Positions 17,938-26,238 of a stretch of DNA of 64,000 bases are shown one piece after another. Positions within the stretch are counted from its first letter, which is position 1. Every line of letters starts with the position of its first letter. The position numbers and the translations under genes are program-made. A model generated the notes under the pieces. That model did no database searches, was not told the origin of the DNA, and was given only the letters and a program-made list of their open reading frames with translations. Origin of the DNA: Halobacteriovorax marinus (GTDB lineage Bacteria > Bdellovibrionota > Bacteriovoracia > Bacteriovoracales > Bacteriovoracaceae); assembly GCA_002163155.1 (NCBI GenBank), contig MAAO01000006.1, positions 1,054,001 through 1,118,000 on the forward strand, given 5' to 3'.

Positions 17938-19296
17938 ATGTTGAAAATATTGTTAGTAGAGTTAGATGAGCGGGTTTTAAGTCTTTTAAAAGAAGGCTTA
18001 AGTAGTGAATTTGACTCAACAGTTCATTGTGTCAGTGGCCTAGAAAAAGTGAAAGACCTTTTAAGCGCAGTAGAATTTGATTTAATCATTGTTCGCAATA
18101 AGTTCTTAAAGGATGACGTCACAATTGAAGCTGCCAAGGGAGTTATGAACACTCTCTATGATCTAAGGAAGTCAGTTCCGGTGATAGTTCTTGGAGAGTT
18201 TGATTTTCCATATGGAACTTACGAAGTCCTTCCGGACCGCTTTAGAATTGAAGAATTGTATCGTTTAATTATCAAAGTTCTTAATATTTCTGAAGCTGAA
18301 TTAAAACAATTAAAACTTCCTGAGTTTGTAGGGATGGCCATAGAGAATTTTACCTTTATGGAGAATACTTGTTGTGACATTTATATAAAGCTTGACTCCA
18401 AAGAGGGTGAGAAATATTTAAAGAGAATTAATAAGTTTGATTCAATTGATCGAGATGTCATATTGAAATATAAAAATAATCATGTTCACTTTTTCTATGT
18501 TAAAAAGAATGAGCATACAAATTTATTAAATCATCTACTTCAACACTCCTTAGAAAAAATTGTACAAATTTCAAAAAGTGCTATTGCCATTCATGAAATT
18601 CACTCTGAAAACTATGGTATAAGTCAAAATCTTATTGAAGCTGTTGGTATTACCCCACATACCATTCGATTGGCGAATGCCGCAATTGGTGTCATGAGAA
18701 AATCGATTGAAGGACATGGGGAAATTTCTGAACTATTAGAACAATTGTTAGCTAATAAAACGAGTTACGCTTATAAGAGAAATTATCTTATTTCGGCCCT
18801 AGTTCATGAGTTGACGCCACACTTAAATTGGGGAACTGGAGAGCAACTAGAGGCGCAGAATGAAAAGATGACCTTTTTAAGTTTTTTTCACGATATATAT
18901 TTAAGAGAAGAGAGTCATCTCAAAATATTTTCTAATGAAGAAGCTAAGGACTTGGATATTCAGTCCAGTGAGCTTGTGCTTAATCATGCAAATAAAGCTG
19001 CTGTTTTAATCCAATCATTTCCCCATTCTCCCTCTGATGTCGATATTTTTATTAAGCAGCATCATGGGACAGTGAAAGGGGTAGGGTTTCCTGATTTTTA
19101 TTCCGCTAGTATTTCACCCATGGTCATAGTCTTTATTGTTATAGAAAAGTATACATATTATATTTTAGAAATGACTCCCGAAAAATTAAAAAATGAAAAT
19201 GTAAAAGAGATTATTTTTAATCAACTCTATGATGACTTTCATCAACCAAGTTATAGAAAGATAGTAGATATTTTCAAAAAATTAAAATTTCTTTAA
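17938..19296 (+). CDS. Pseudo-receiver plus degenerate HD-GYP-like protein
   Basis: 452 residues. The first 120 resemble a response-regulator receiver (LKILLVELDE at the start, VPVIVLGEF later). The site that should hold the phospho-acceptor Asp reads DLIIVRNK, so it is probably not phosphorylated. The C-terminal 150 residues look like an HD-GYP domain in which the key motif has drifted. FFHDIYLRE recalls the HD pair, NHANKAAVLIQ the second His, and HHGTVKGVGFP replaces the HHE-x-x-x-G-x-GYP signature. HD-GYP enzymes hydrolyse cyclic di-GMP; retention of several His/Asp residues makes activity possible but uncertain. It stands alone with its own promoter. Two PilZ proteins elsewhere in the window suggest an active c-di-GMP network. 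Confidence 0.65.
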   Translation: MLKILLVELDERVLSLLKEGLSSEFDSTVHCVSGLEKVKDLLSAVEFDLIIVRNKFLKDDVTIEAAKGVMNTLYDLRKSVPVIVLGEFDFPYGTYEVLPDRFRIEELYRLIIKVLNISEAELKQLKLPEFVGMAIENFTFMENTCCDIYIKLDSKEGEKYLKRINKFDSIDRDVILKYKNNHVHFFYVKKNEHTNLLNHLLQHSLEKIVQISKSAIAIHEIHSENYGISQNLIEAVGITPHTIRLANAAIGVMRKSIEGHGEISELLEQLLANKTSYAYKRNYLISALVHELTPHLNWGTGEQLEAQNEKMTFLSFFHDIYLREESHLKIFSNEEAKDLDIQSSELVLNHANKAAVLIQSFPHSPSDVDIFIKQHHGTVKGVGFPDFYSASISPMVIVFIVIEKYTYYILEMTPEKLKNENVKEIIFNQLYDDFHQPSYRKIVDIFKKLKFL

Positions 19297-19359
19297 AACA
19301 TTCCTTATTCATTTCATAAATTTAATTGTAATATGTCTAAAATATTAAAGGAGCTTAAT

Positions 19360-20046
19360 TTGTTAGGTGAAACTATTATTCTTGGTCATCGTGGTGCAGG
19401 TGGTGAAAAACCTGAAAATACCCTCATGGGCTTTCGTTACGCTTTAGAGCTAGGAGTGAAGGCGATTGAATTAGATATCCACTTAAGTCTAGATGGTCGT
19501 ATGATGGTCATTCACGATGATACTGTAGATAGAACGACTAATGGCACTGGATCTGTAAAAGAAATAAATAGTGATGAGTTAAGAAGTCTTGATGCAGGAT
19601 TTGGCGAAACCATTCCTTTTCTTGAAGAGGTCTTAGACTTATATGAGGAATTTAATTTTACTCTATTTATTGAAATCAAATCTTTTGGATGTGAAAAACT
19701 GCTTGTAGAATTAATCAAGGGCCGAGAACTCTATCAAAAGGTTGTAACTATTTCTTTTAATCATAGAATTGTAAAAAAAGTAAAAGAACTTGATGGAAAA
19801 ATGAAAACTGCTTGTCTCATTTATGGTTTACCCGTTAATGCTGTTGATATCATTGAAAGTGCCAAAGCTGATGGACTATCTATATCTGTATCGACTGTTG
19901 ATCAAGCTTTAGTCAATCTCTGTCATCATCATGACTATAAAGTAGCAGTATGGAATGTTAATGAAAAAGAAAAATTAGCTCATTTTCTCAAGATGGGAGT
20001 TGATTATATAGGGACAGATTTCCCATCAAAAGTTCAATTGGACTAA
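19360..20046 (+). CDS. ugpQ: Glycerophosphodiester phosphodiesterase
   Basis: A cytosolic GDPD of about 228 residues, with no signal peptide. The catalytic motif LGHRGAGGEKPENT opens the protein, followed by ELDIHLSLDGRMMVIHDDTV with the metal-binding Glu/Asp and second catalytic His, and FIEIK further on. It hydrolyses glycerophosphodiesters to glycerol-3-phosphate and an alcohol. I prefer the TTG at 19360, which has AAGGAG 6 nt upstream; an in-frame ATG at 19333 lacks such a site and would add nine residues. It is probably a single-gene unit ending at a hairpin. Confidence 0.87.
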   Translation: MLGETIILGHRGAGGEKPENTLMGFRYALELGVKAIELDIHLSLDGRMMVIHDDTVDRTTNGTGSVKEINSDELRSLDAGFGETIPFLEEVLDLYEEFNFTLFIEIKSFGCEKLLVELIKGRELYQKVVTISFNHRIVKKVKELDGKMKTACLIYGLPVNAVDIIESAKADGLSISVSTVDQALVNLCHHHDYKVAVWNVNEKEKLAHFLKMGVDYIGTDFPSKVQLD

Positions 20047-20070
20047 ACTCAAATAGATGAGCGAAGAAAG

Positions 20071-20095
20071 CTAGGGTATCAATGAGGGACCCTAG
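20071..20095. terminator. Convergent-gene terminator hairpin
   Basis: CTAGGGT (20071-20077) pairs with ACCCTAG (20089-20095) across an 11-nt loop, between the convergent glycerophosphodiesterase and ribosome hibernation factor genes. There is no T-tract, so efficiency is uncertain. Confidence 0.5.
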
Positions 20096-20105
20096 TAGTT
20101 ATAGA

Positions 20106-20372
20106 TTACCTGTGACTAAATTGATTTGTAATTTTCCCTAGAACAAGGTCAAGAGAGCTATAGAGGCTATCTGAATTGGCCTTGGCTAGATAATTTTTCT
20201 TTCCATCCTGTATTTTTAATTCTGCAACTTGATCTTTGTTATCAACCCAACATACCCAAGTTAATTTTGCTTCGGGACTTAGGTGTTTTTTCAACTTCTT
20301 AGACTTTTCATTAATTTTGAGATCTAGGGCCTCTGTATGGTCCATATTTCTAAAAGAGATTGTACATTTCAT
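20106..20372 (-). CDS. hpf: Ribosome hibernation factor (HPF/RaiA family)
   Basis: An 88-residue protein of the short HPF/YfiA family: MKCTISFRNMDHTEALD, then a basic helix with KINEKSKKLKKHL, then a strand-helix with AELKIQDGKKNYLAKA and a C-terminal helix. Such proteins bind the 30S A/P-site region and silence ribosomes in slow growth. The ATG at 20372 has AGGAGG upstream, although the spacing is slightly long; a longer frame starting at 20411 adds a basic stretch without a better site. It lacks the C-terminal dimerisation domain of long HPF. Confidence 0.75.
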   Translation of the reverse strand: MKCTISFRNMDHTEALDLKINEKSKKLKKHLSPEAKLTWVCWVDNKDQVAELKIQDGKKNYLAKANSDSLYSSLDLVLGKITNQFSHR

Positions 20373-20802
20373 TATAATCACCCTCCTATGGTTGTTCCTT
20401 AATAATAGCATTTAATAATGTGAATAATGACTTAAGATAGCAAAAGATAGGTTTTATGAGAGAAAGCAAAGTTGTAATTACTGAAAAAACAAACAAAATA
20501 AATCTGTTTTTTTGCAAGTTAGATTTAATTATCTTAATATTAGAAAGTTATTTTGCCTATTAGAGTACAATTAAAATTATCTTAGAGAAAAAATGTCCAA
20601 AAAAAATTAAGCCAAAAAAAATGATACAATCATCATAAGTGTTAAAAACCAATGAATTAGGTCTCCATAAGATCTGTGGTGTACTGTTTTCTAGAATGAT
20701 TCCATACAAGGGTTTCGGTTTAGCACTGTGTGTGTGTGTGTAAAGAAAATATAGTTATAAAGATTATTATAAAACTGTAAATATTGAGATAAGAGGTATC
20801 AA
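20373..20802. other. Long intergenic region with a (TG)7 tract
   Basis: 430 bp of very AT-rich sequence between divergent hpf and thiolase genes. I see A-runs, an extended -10-like TGATACAAT near 20628-20636, and a short TG microsatellite at 20727-20741 about 60 bp before the thiolase start. No ORF with a ribosome-binding site and no clear RNA gene is visible. The region most likely holds both promoters. Confidence 0.45.
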
Positions 20803-22077
20803 ATGTCTGAAATTAGAAAAGTATGTATTATCGATGGGGCAAGAATTCCTTTTTGTAGAAGCGGTTCAAGTTATATGGGCTTATCCAATAAGCAACTGAT
20901 GAGCACTGCTCTTAAGGCCTTAGTTCAAAAGTTATCACTAACAGGAAAATCAGTAGGGGAAGTCTCCCTCGGTGCGGTTTCTAAACATGCTGCAGACTTT
21001 TCTCTGGCGAGAGAGTGTGTTATCGAAGCTGGACTCTCATTTGATACTCCAGCCTTTGATGTGCAAAAAGCCTGTGGAACTTCCTTAGAAGCTGCAATCC
21101 TACTGGGGAATAAAATTGCTTTGAATCAAATAGATTGTGCCATAGCTGGTGGGGTAGATACAAATAGTGATGTACCTATTGAGTTTCAAAAATCATTTTC
21201 TGATCGTTTACTAAGACTTAATGGAGCGAGAAGTTTTTCTCAAAAGCTAATGGCGTTTAAAGGATTTAGTCCAAAGGAATTAGTTCCTAAATTACCTGCC
21301 GTTAAAGAAGCCAGAACAGGAAAGTCCATGGGACAAAGTTGTGAAGACATGGCAAAGAGATGGAAAATCTCAAGACATGAGCAAGATCAATTATCATTTA
21401 ATTCCCATCAAAATGCAGAAGCTGCTTATGCTGAGGGTTTCTACGATGACCTCGTGACTGAATGTAATGGTGTTAAGAAGGATAATATTGTTAGGGCCTC
21501 AACAACTCTTGATAAATTGGGAAAGCTGAGAACAGCTTTTGATAAGTCCGATACTGGAACACTGACTGCTGGAAATAGTTCTCCACTTTCAGATGGTGCC
21601 TCATGTGTTTTTCTATGTAGTGAAGAATACGCCAAGGAGAATAATTTAGAAGTTATGGCCTATCTGACTTATTCTCAATCTGCTGCTGTTAATTACATTG
21701 ATGATGAAGGTCTCCTTATGGCCCCTGCATATGCAGTTCCAAAACTTCTTAAAAGAGCAGGAATTACTTTACAAGATTTTGATTTCTATGAAATTCATGA
21801 AGCTTTTGCTGCGCAAGTTCTTTGTACTATGAAGTCATGGGAAGATGAGAAATTTTGCAAAGAGAAACTAGGGCTTGATAAGAGCCTTGGATCAATTGAT
21901 AGAAGTAAGTTAAATATAAAAGGTGGAAGCGTGGCCCTTGGTCACCCGTTTGCCGCAACAGGATCTAGAATCATTACTTCTCTGGCTAAGATGATACATC
22001 AAAAGGGAAGTGGGCGAGGTCTCATTTCTATATGTACTGCCGGGGGAATGGGTGTGACGGCAATTATCGAAAAATAA
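20803..22077 (+). CDS. Thiolase (acetyl-CoA acyltransferase)
   Basis: A 424-residue thiolase, of the length of FadI/trifunctional beta subunits. The nucleophilic Cys is in DVQKACGTSLEAA, the active-site His in YEIHEAFAAQVL, a second His in GGSVALGHPFAATGSR and the acid/base Cys in ICTAGGMGVTAII. It either degrades beta-ketoacyl-CoA or condenses acetyl-CoA. The partner dehydrogenase is not next door. An AGAGG ribosome-binding site precedes the ATG. The next gene, a CBS protein, follows by 1 bp, so the two are cotranscribed. Confidence 0.92.
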   Translation: MSEIRKVCIIDGARIPFCRSGSSYMGLSNKQLMSTALKALVQKLSLTGKSVGEVSLGAVSKHAADFSLARECVIEAGLSFDTPAFDVQKACGTSLEAAILLGNKIALNQIDCAIAGGVDTNSDVPIEFQKSFSDRLLRLNGARSFSQKLMAFKGFSPKELVPKLPAVKEARTGKSMGQSCEDMAKRWKISRHEQDQLSFNSHQNAEAAYAEGFYDDLVTECNGVKKDNIVRASTTLDKLGKLRTAFDKSDTGTLTAGNSSPLSDGASCVFLCSEEYAKENNLEVMAYLTYSQSAAVNYIDDEGLLMAPAYAVPKLLKRAGITLQDFDFYEIHEAFAAQVLCTMKSWEDEKFCKEKLGLDKSLGSIDRSKLNIKGGSVALGHPFAATGSRIITSLAKMIHQKGSGRGLISICTAGGMGVTAIIEK

Positions 22078-22078
22078 T

Positions 22079-23008
22079 ATGTTAGATGATTCACAAGAAG
22101 ACTTTACATTAATTGACACGGAAGATTTCTATGCTCCTTTGGAAGCTTTAAATCTTCCTGTTGCCAAGGTTATTCCAAGGACGACAACTATTGCTGAGGT
22201 CTTAAGTATTCTAAGAAAGAATGGCTACGGCTCATTGATTATTGGGGAAACTCAAGTGGAAGGAATAGTAACGGAGAGAGATTTTCTGTTTAAGGTTTCT
22301 TCAAACTTTGAGCAAATGAAAGATCAAAGTGTAGAAACTATCATGACGCCCAATCCTTTTACACTTAAAGAATCCAGCACTATTTATGATGCTATTCAAT
22401 TAATGAGTTCAAGAGAATTTCGCCATATTCCCATCATCTGTGACTCGCAAATAAAGGTGATCTCTGTAAGTGATTTAATATCTTATACTTTGAATTATTT
22501 TAAAGAAGATCTTCTCGCTTACGGAACTAAAGTCGACTGGGCTAAGAATGGAGTTTACTTGCAAGATCATGCACATTATTCAGATGAGACTGCAGTTACG
22601 GGAAAAATAAGTACAAGAGTTTTCGACACCCCTCTTCGAAAAATAATGTTCAAAGAGGCCCTCTACTGCGACATGGATAAGACATTAGATGAAGTTGTAG
22701 ATTTAATGAAAAAAAATAAATCTGGAAATATCATTTTCTTAGCCTATGAGACTGAGCTTAAAGGGATTCTAACTGAGAGAGATATCTTAAAGAATGCCTA
22801 CGGAGAAGTTGATTTTTCAACTACACTTGGTATGGAGTATATGACGGAAAATCCCCATAAACTACTAGAGCAAGATTTAATAGCCATCGCCGTTAATAAT
22901 ATGTCTAAATACAAGTATAGAAGTGTCATTGTTGCCAATCAGGCAGGATTTCCTGTTTCAGTGGTATCTATCTTAGAAATATTGAAATTCATTTCCTCTC
23001 AAATTTAA
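22079..23008 (+). CDS. Four-CBS-domain protein
   Basis: 309 residues made of two CBS pairs: about residues 20-140 and 185-305. Typical CBS motifs are GIVTERDFLFKV, IMTPNPFTL, REFRHIPII and GILTERDILKNA. There is no catalytic or membrane domain. CBS pairs bind adenine nucleotides or related ligands and usually regulate a partner, which may be the upstream thiolase or an unlinked protein. Linkers contain no recognisable extra domain. The family is secure; the ligand is unknown. Confidence 0.85.
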   Translation: MLDDSQEDFTLIDTEDFYAPLEALNLPVAKVIPRTTTIAEVLSILRKNGYGSLIIGETQVEGIVTERDFLFKVSSNFEQMKDQSVETIMTPNPFTLKESSTIYDAIQLMSSREFRHIPIICDSQIKVISVSDLISYTLNYFKEDLLAYGTKVDWAKNGVYLQDHAHYSDETAVTGKISTRVFDTPLRKIMFKEALYCDMDKTLDEVVDLMKKNKSGNIIFLAYETELKGILTERDILKNAYGEVDFSTTLGMEYMTENPHKLLEQDLIAIAVNNMSKYKYRSVIVANQAGFPVSVVSILEILKFISSQI

Positions 23009-23046
23009 GTTTCTAAAGATTTTCTATAGAGAGCCGAAAAACTAGT

Positions 23047-23598
23047 ATGGAAATATTGGATATCTTCTTTCATTTAACTTTTTCTTTTCTACTTGTTAGC
23101 TCTATCATGAGAATGTCAAAGCTTGCTAGGGCGTGCCAAATAGGTGTGCTGTTTAGTTTAGGAAGTTATTTCTCTATGAAGTCATCTAGCCAAATACAAT
23201 GGCAGTTATGGTCCGTCGCAATTATCTTCCTTCATATGGTTTTATGGAATAAGAGGGGAATGGTCGAAAAATCTGATTTTGATGAGTACGAACTCAAGAT
23301 TTGGGATCAATGGTTTAGCGAGTTAGACGAGTTTGAGTTTAAGAAAATGATGAAATTTTCTCAGTGGGAAGAATTCACTAGAAGTGGCTTTATGAATATC
23401 GAAAATAATCAATTTATTCTAATTTGGAATGAATCTCCTATTTGGAGAGAGTATCATTTAGGTGAAAAACTCTCTTTTGAAAAAAACTCTCTATTCTTTA
23501 CAATGGATGCCAATCTTATGCAGGATGAAGCTTCCTTATTCCATCTAAAAGTTTCAAAGATCATTCTTGATCAAAACAGTTTAAGGTCTGCCGCTTAA
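23047..23598 (+). CDS. Membrane protein with possible cNMP-like/Popeye-like domain
   Basis: 183 residues. There are two or three hydrophobic segments in the first 65 residues, then a soluble acidic domain. This domain (FSELDEFEFKKMMKF, SQWEEF, ESPIWREYHLGEKLSFEK) has the rhythm of a cyclic-nucleotide-binding fold. With the N-terminal helices the layout resembles Popeye-type proteins, but no phosphate-binding cassette can be recognised, so this is speculative. Upstream lies TATAGAGAG rather than a good ribosome-binding site. It sits between the CBS and PilZ genes, which hints at a signalling neighbourhood. Confidence 0.5.
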   Translation: MEILDIFFHLTFSFLLVSSIMRMSKLARACQIGVLFSLGSYFSMKSSSQIQWQLWSVAIIFLHMVLWNKRGMVEKSDFDEYELKIWDQWFSELDEFEFKKMMKFSQWEEFTRSGFMNIENNQFILIWNESPIWREYHLGEKLSFEKNSLFFTMDANLMQDEASLFHLKVSKIILDQNSLRSAA

Positions 23599-23679
23599 GG
23601 CATTATAAATATTTCCTATTGAAGACATCTTATAATTGAGTAATATACTAAGTAGAGTAAGACTTAGGAAAATACAGTT

Positions 23680-24384
23680 ATGATTCAACTTGAATGGGAA
23701 AGAGATATATCTACTATTAGAGAGACCATTATTAGAGGTTGTGAAAACTTTGATAATGTTCTTCTATGGCAAAATATAGCTGGTCAGCGAGTTTTGATTC
23801 CCTGCTTAATGACAACATTCATGCCTCTAGATAATAGAGTAGTTTTTAGTTTCAATAACTCATCTCATTTAAAAAAATTCGATCCAAGTCAAATTGTGTA
23901 CGGAAGATGTAATGAAAGGTCCTTAATATTTAAAAGTGATACTTTTACAATGAGCAGTAATGAATTATCCATACCTTTACCTTCTGAAGTTCGTGTCTTA
24001 GAAAATAGAAAATTTAAAAGAAATAGTTTTGGTGTCAATTCTATTATTTATTCAACTATTGAAAAATTTGAAATAGACCTACTTGGAAAGAAGAGATTCA
24101 ACTTAAGGCTCTATGATATTAGTCAAAGTGGAGCTTCGTTTGTAGTGAAAACTAATGAAAAGAAGCTCTTCACGGTAGGTGAGTCTTTAAAGATATATTC
24201 CTTTGACCAATTTGAGATGAAAGAGGCATTAGAGTGTGAGGTCTTTCACTCAAGTGATATTACGCAAAGAAATGAAACATCTAGTTTCAGTTTTAGAAAG
24301 ATTGGAGTGAAGTTTGATTTTCATCTTCAAAAAAAGATCTACCTTTCGATTCTTGAGCGAATAATAAACGGAAAATCAGTTTAA
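23680..24384 (+). CDS. PilZ-domain protein
   Basis: A 234-residue cytosolic protein with a C-terminal PilZ domain. The RxxxR-type motif is ENRKFKRNSFG near residue 110 and the second motif is DISQSGASF near 147, fitting (D/N)xSxxG. The N-terminal 100 residues probably form a YcgR-like or other beta-rich domain. It should bind cyclic di-GMP. The ribosome-binding site is AGGA. No output domain is visible, so it likely acts by protein-protein contact. Confidence 0.8.
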   Translation: MIQLEWERDISTIRETIIRGCENFDNVLLWQNIAGQRVLIPCLMTTFMPLDNRVVFSFNNSSHLKKFDPSQIVYGRCNERSLIFKSDTFTMSSNELSIPLPSEVRVLENRKFKRNSFGVNSIIYSTIEKFEIDLLGKKRFNLRLYDISQSGASFVVKTNEKKLFTVGESLKIYSFDQFEMKEALECEVFHSSDITQRNETSSFSFRKIGVKFDFHLQKKIYLSILERIINGKSV

Positions 24385-24434
24385 AACCAACCTAACTCAG
24401 CCCATTTAATTGGAATACATGGTAAACTTTAGTA

Positions 24435-26045
24435 ATGAATATTGATCCAGTATCAAAAAATCTTAGTTTTTCTTTTTTAAACTCTAGTCAGTATAGATTA
24501 GAGGCCTTATCAGTTTTAAAGTCATTATTTAATTATGAAAAATTTTTAGGAGATCAAGAGAAAATCATCAATGAAGCTCTAGAGGGTAGGGATAGTTTAG
24601 TCATCATGCCTCCTTCGGAAACAAGAGCGATCAGTTATCTTATTCCATCCCTTGTTAGAAAAGGTCTGGGAGTGGTTATTTCTCCTTCAGCTTCTTTTAC
24701 GAGAGATAAAGTCTATTCTCTTTTGAGAATAGGTTTAAGGGCCATAAGTATTAATAGATCACTTTCTAAATCTGAAAGAGAAGATATAGACAAGAAAATA
24801 TTAAATGCTGAGTATGATATCCTTTTTATTGATCCTGATAGTTTATTTGAAAATGATACAATACATATATTAAAGAAAGTTGAATTATCTTTAATTACTA
24901 TTAGTGAAGCACACCGTGTCTCGAAGTGGAAAGCTGGGTATCTTAAAAAGTATTCTAAGCTTTCCATCTTAGCTGATATTTTTCCTCATGTTCCAAGAAT
25001 TGCCATGGCCACAACTGGAAATTTAGAATCAAGAGAATTTATAAAATCAGAACTGGCCTTAAATAAGGCGAGGGTTTTCGTAAACTCAATCGATCGAACA
25101 AATATTACATATGAAATTGAATTAAAAAATGACCACCAAGAAACACAATTACTAAATTTCTTAGAAAGATTTGATATTACAGATTCAGGCCTCATCTTTT
25201 GCCAATCAGAGCAAAAGGTACAAGAAATCACAAAGTGGTTATTAGGATTGGGATTTAATGTTGTCTCTTACTTATCTGGAGAGGAGACGAGAGATAGAGA
25301 GAATTCACATGAATCTTTCTTATCTACCGAAGGAATGATTCTTGTTCTCTTATCTGGGCATGAAATAAGTGTTAGTAAAAGAGATATTCGTTTTGTGGCT
25401 CATGTGGATCTTCCTAAGAGTATTGATTCTTATTATCATGAGAGTGCTCTTGCTGGGATTGATGGAGAAGAATCTCACTCTTGGTTAATGTATAATATGC
25501 AAGATGCGTTGGTATTTAAACATCTCATAAGAAAAAGTTCAAAGAACCTCGAACATAGAAAAATTGAAGAACATCACGTGGACCTCATGCTTGGCCTATG
25601 TGAGACAACTCGTTGTCGAAGAGAAGTTATTTTAAAATTCCTGGATGTGGAATCAACTGAGTATTGTGGTCACTGTGATATATGTTTAGGAGCACTAGAA
25701 GGTAAGGAGTTGATCGACATAACCGATGAAATGGTCTTACTTTTAACCGCCATTTCTAATTGTGAACAAAGAATTACTAAGAATGAGCTTTTTAAATTTC
25801 TACTAGGAGAGGATGACTTTCCATATGGAGAGTATTCAACTTCTCCCTATTTTGGGCAAGGGTTAAGCTTAGGATTAGCCAGGTGGAAGGATGTCTTTCG
25901 TGTAGCACTGGCCTCGGGGCTTGTGAAAATAGATTTTAATGAATCTCAATTCGTACAACAAAGTATTGATAGTATAAATATTCTGCTTGGAAAAGAGAAT
26001 GTCTATATGCGATCTAACCTGGCGGGAGCTAGAGGACTTAAGTAG
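24435..26045 (+). CDS. RecQ-family protein with lost ATPase motifs
   Basis: 536 residues that follow E. coli RecQ from end to end but with inactive-looking helicase motifs. At Walker A (residues 57-66) the expected MPTGxGKS reads MPPSETRA, so the Lys is Arg and the Gly residues are gone. DEAH is SEAH (157-160). Motif VI, normally QETGRAGRDG, is HESALAGIDG (335-344), losing both Arg. By contrast, the RecQ zinc-binding module is intact: Cys394, Cys411, Cys414, Cys417 in CRREV and CGHCDIC. The frame is undisturbed, so this is a maintained protein rather than a recent pseudogene. It probably binds DNA or a partner without unwinding. An active RecQ is presumably elsewhere in the genome. Confidence 0.8.
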   Translation: MNIDPVSKNLSFSFLNSSQYRLEALSVLKSLFNYEKFLGDQEKIINEALEGRDSLVIMPPSETRAISYLIPSLVRKGLGVVISPSASFTRDKVYSLLRIGLRAISINRSLSKSEREDIDKKILNAEYDILFIDPDSLFENDTIHILKKVELSLITISEAHRVSKWKAGYLKKYSKLSILADIFPHVPRIAMATTGNLESREFIKSELALNKARVFVNSIDRTNITYEIELKNDHQETQLLNFLERFDITDSGLIFCQSEQKVQEITKWLLGLGFNVVSYLSGEETRDRENSHESFLSTEGMILVLLSGHEISVSKRDIRFVAHVDLPKSIDSYYHESALAGIDGEESHSWLMYNMQDALVFKHLIRKSSKNLEHRKIEEHHVDLMLGLCETTRCRREVILKFLDVESTEYCGHCDICLGALEGKELIDITDEMVLLLTAISNCEQRITKNELFKFLLGEDDFPYGEYSTSPYFGQGLSLGLARWKDVFRVALASGLVKIDFNESQFVQQSIDSINILLGKENVYMRSNLAGARGLK

Positions 26046-26108
26046 GTGGACATTCTTTCCGCTAAATTACCTCTTATGAAATCTCTGAACAATATTACTT
26101 ATGTATTG

Positions 26109-26154
26109 GAGAAGTAATTTCACTTATTTACATGAGTGAAAAGCTCTACTTCTC
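26109..26154. other. Long two-part hairpin in intergenic region
   Basis: GAGAAGTA (26109-26116) pairs with TACTTCTC (26147-26154). Inside it TTTCACT (26118-26124) pairs with AGTGAAA (26135-26141), with a small asymmetric bulge. No T-tract follows. It lies 64 bp after the RecQ-like stop and 85 bp before the next start, so it may be an unusual terminator or RNA-processing element. Confidence 0.5.
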
Positions 26155-26224
26155 GAAAATCCATTATGACTTTGAGCAAAACAAAAAAAATAAGAAGAGT
26201 GTTTTTATCATAATTAAAAAAGTA

Positions 26225-26230
26225 TATAAT
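26225..26230 (+). promoter_or_regulatory. -10 element TATAAT of lipoprotein gene
   Basis: TATAAT ends 8 nt before the ATG at 26239 and no ribosome-binding site lies between, so the transcript is probably leaderless. The -35 region is poorly defined. Confidence 0.4.
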
Positions 26231-26238
26231 ATTCTTGT

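Noticed and set aside
24435-26045. Calling the RecQ-like gene a pseudogene
   Set aside because: The frame is intact over 536 codons and the zinc-binding cysteines are all kept, so a maintained protein is more likely.
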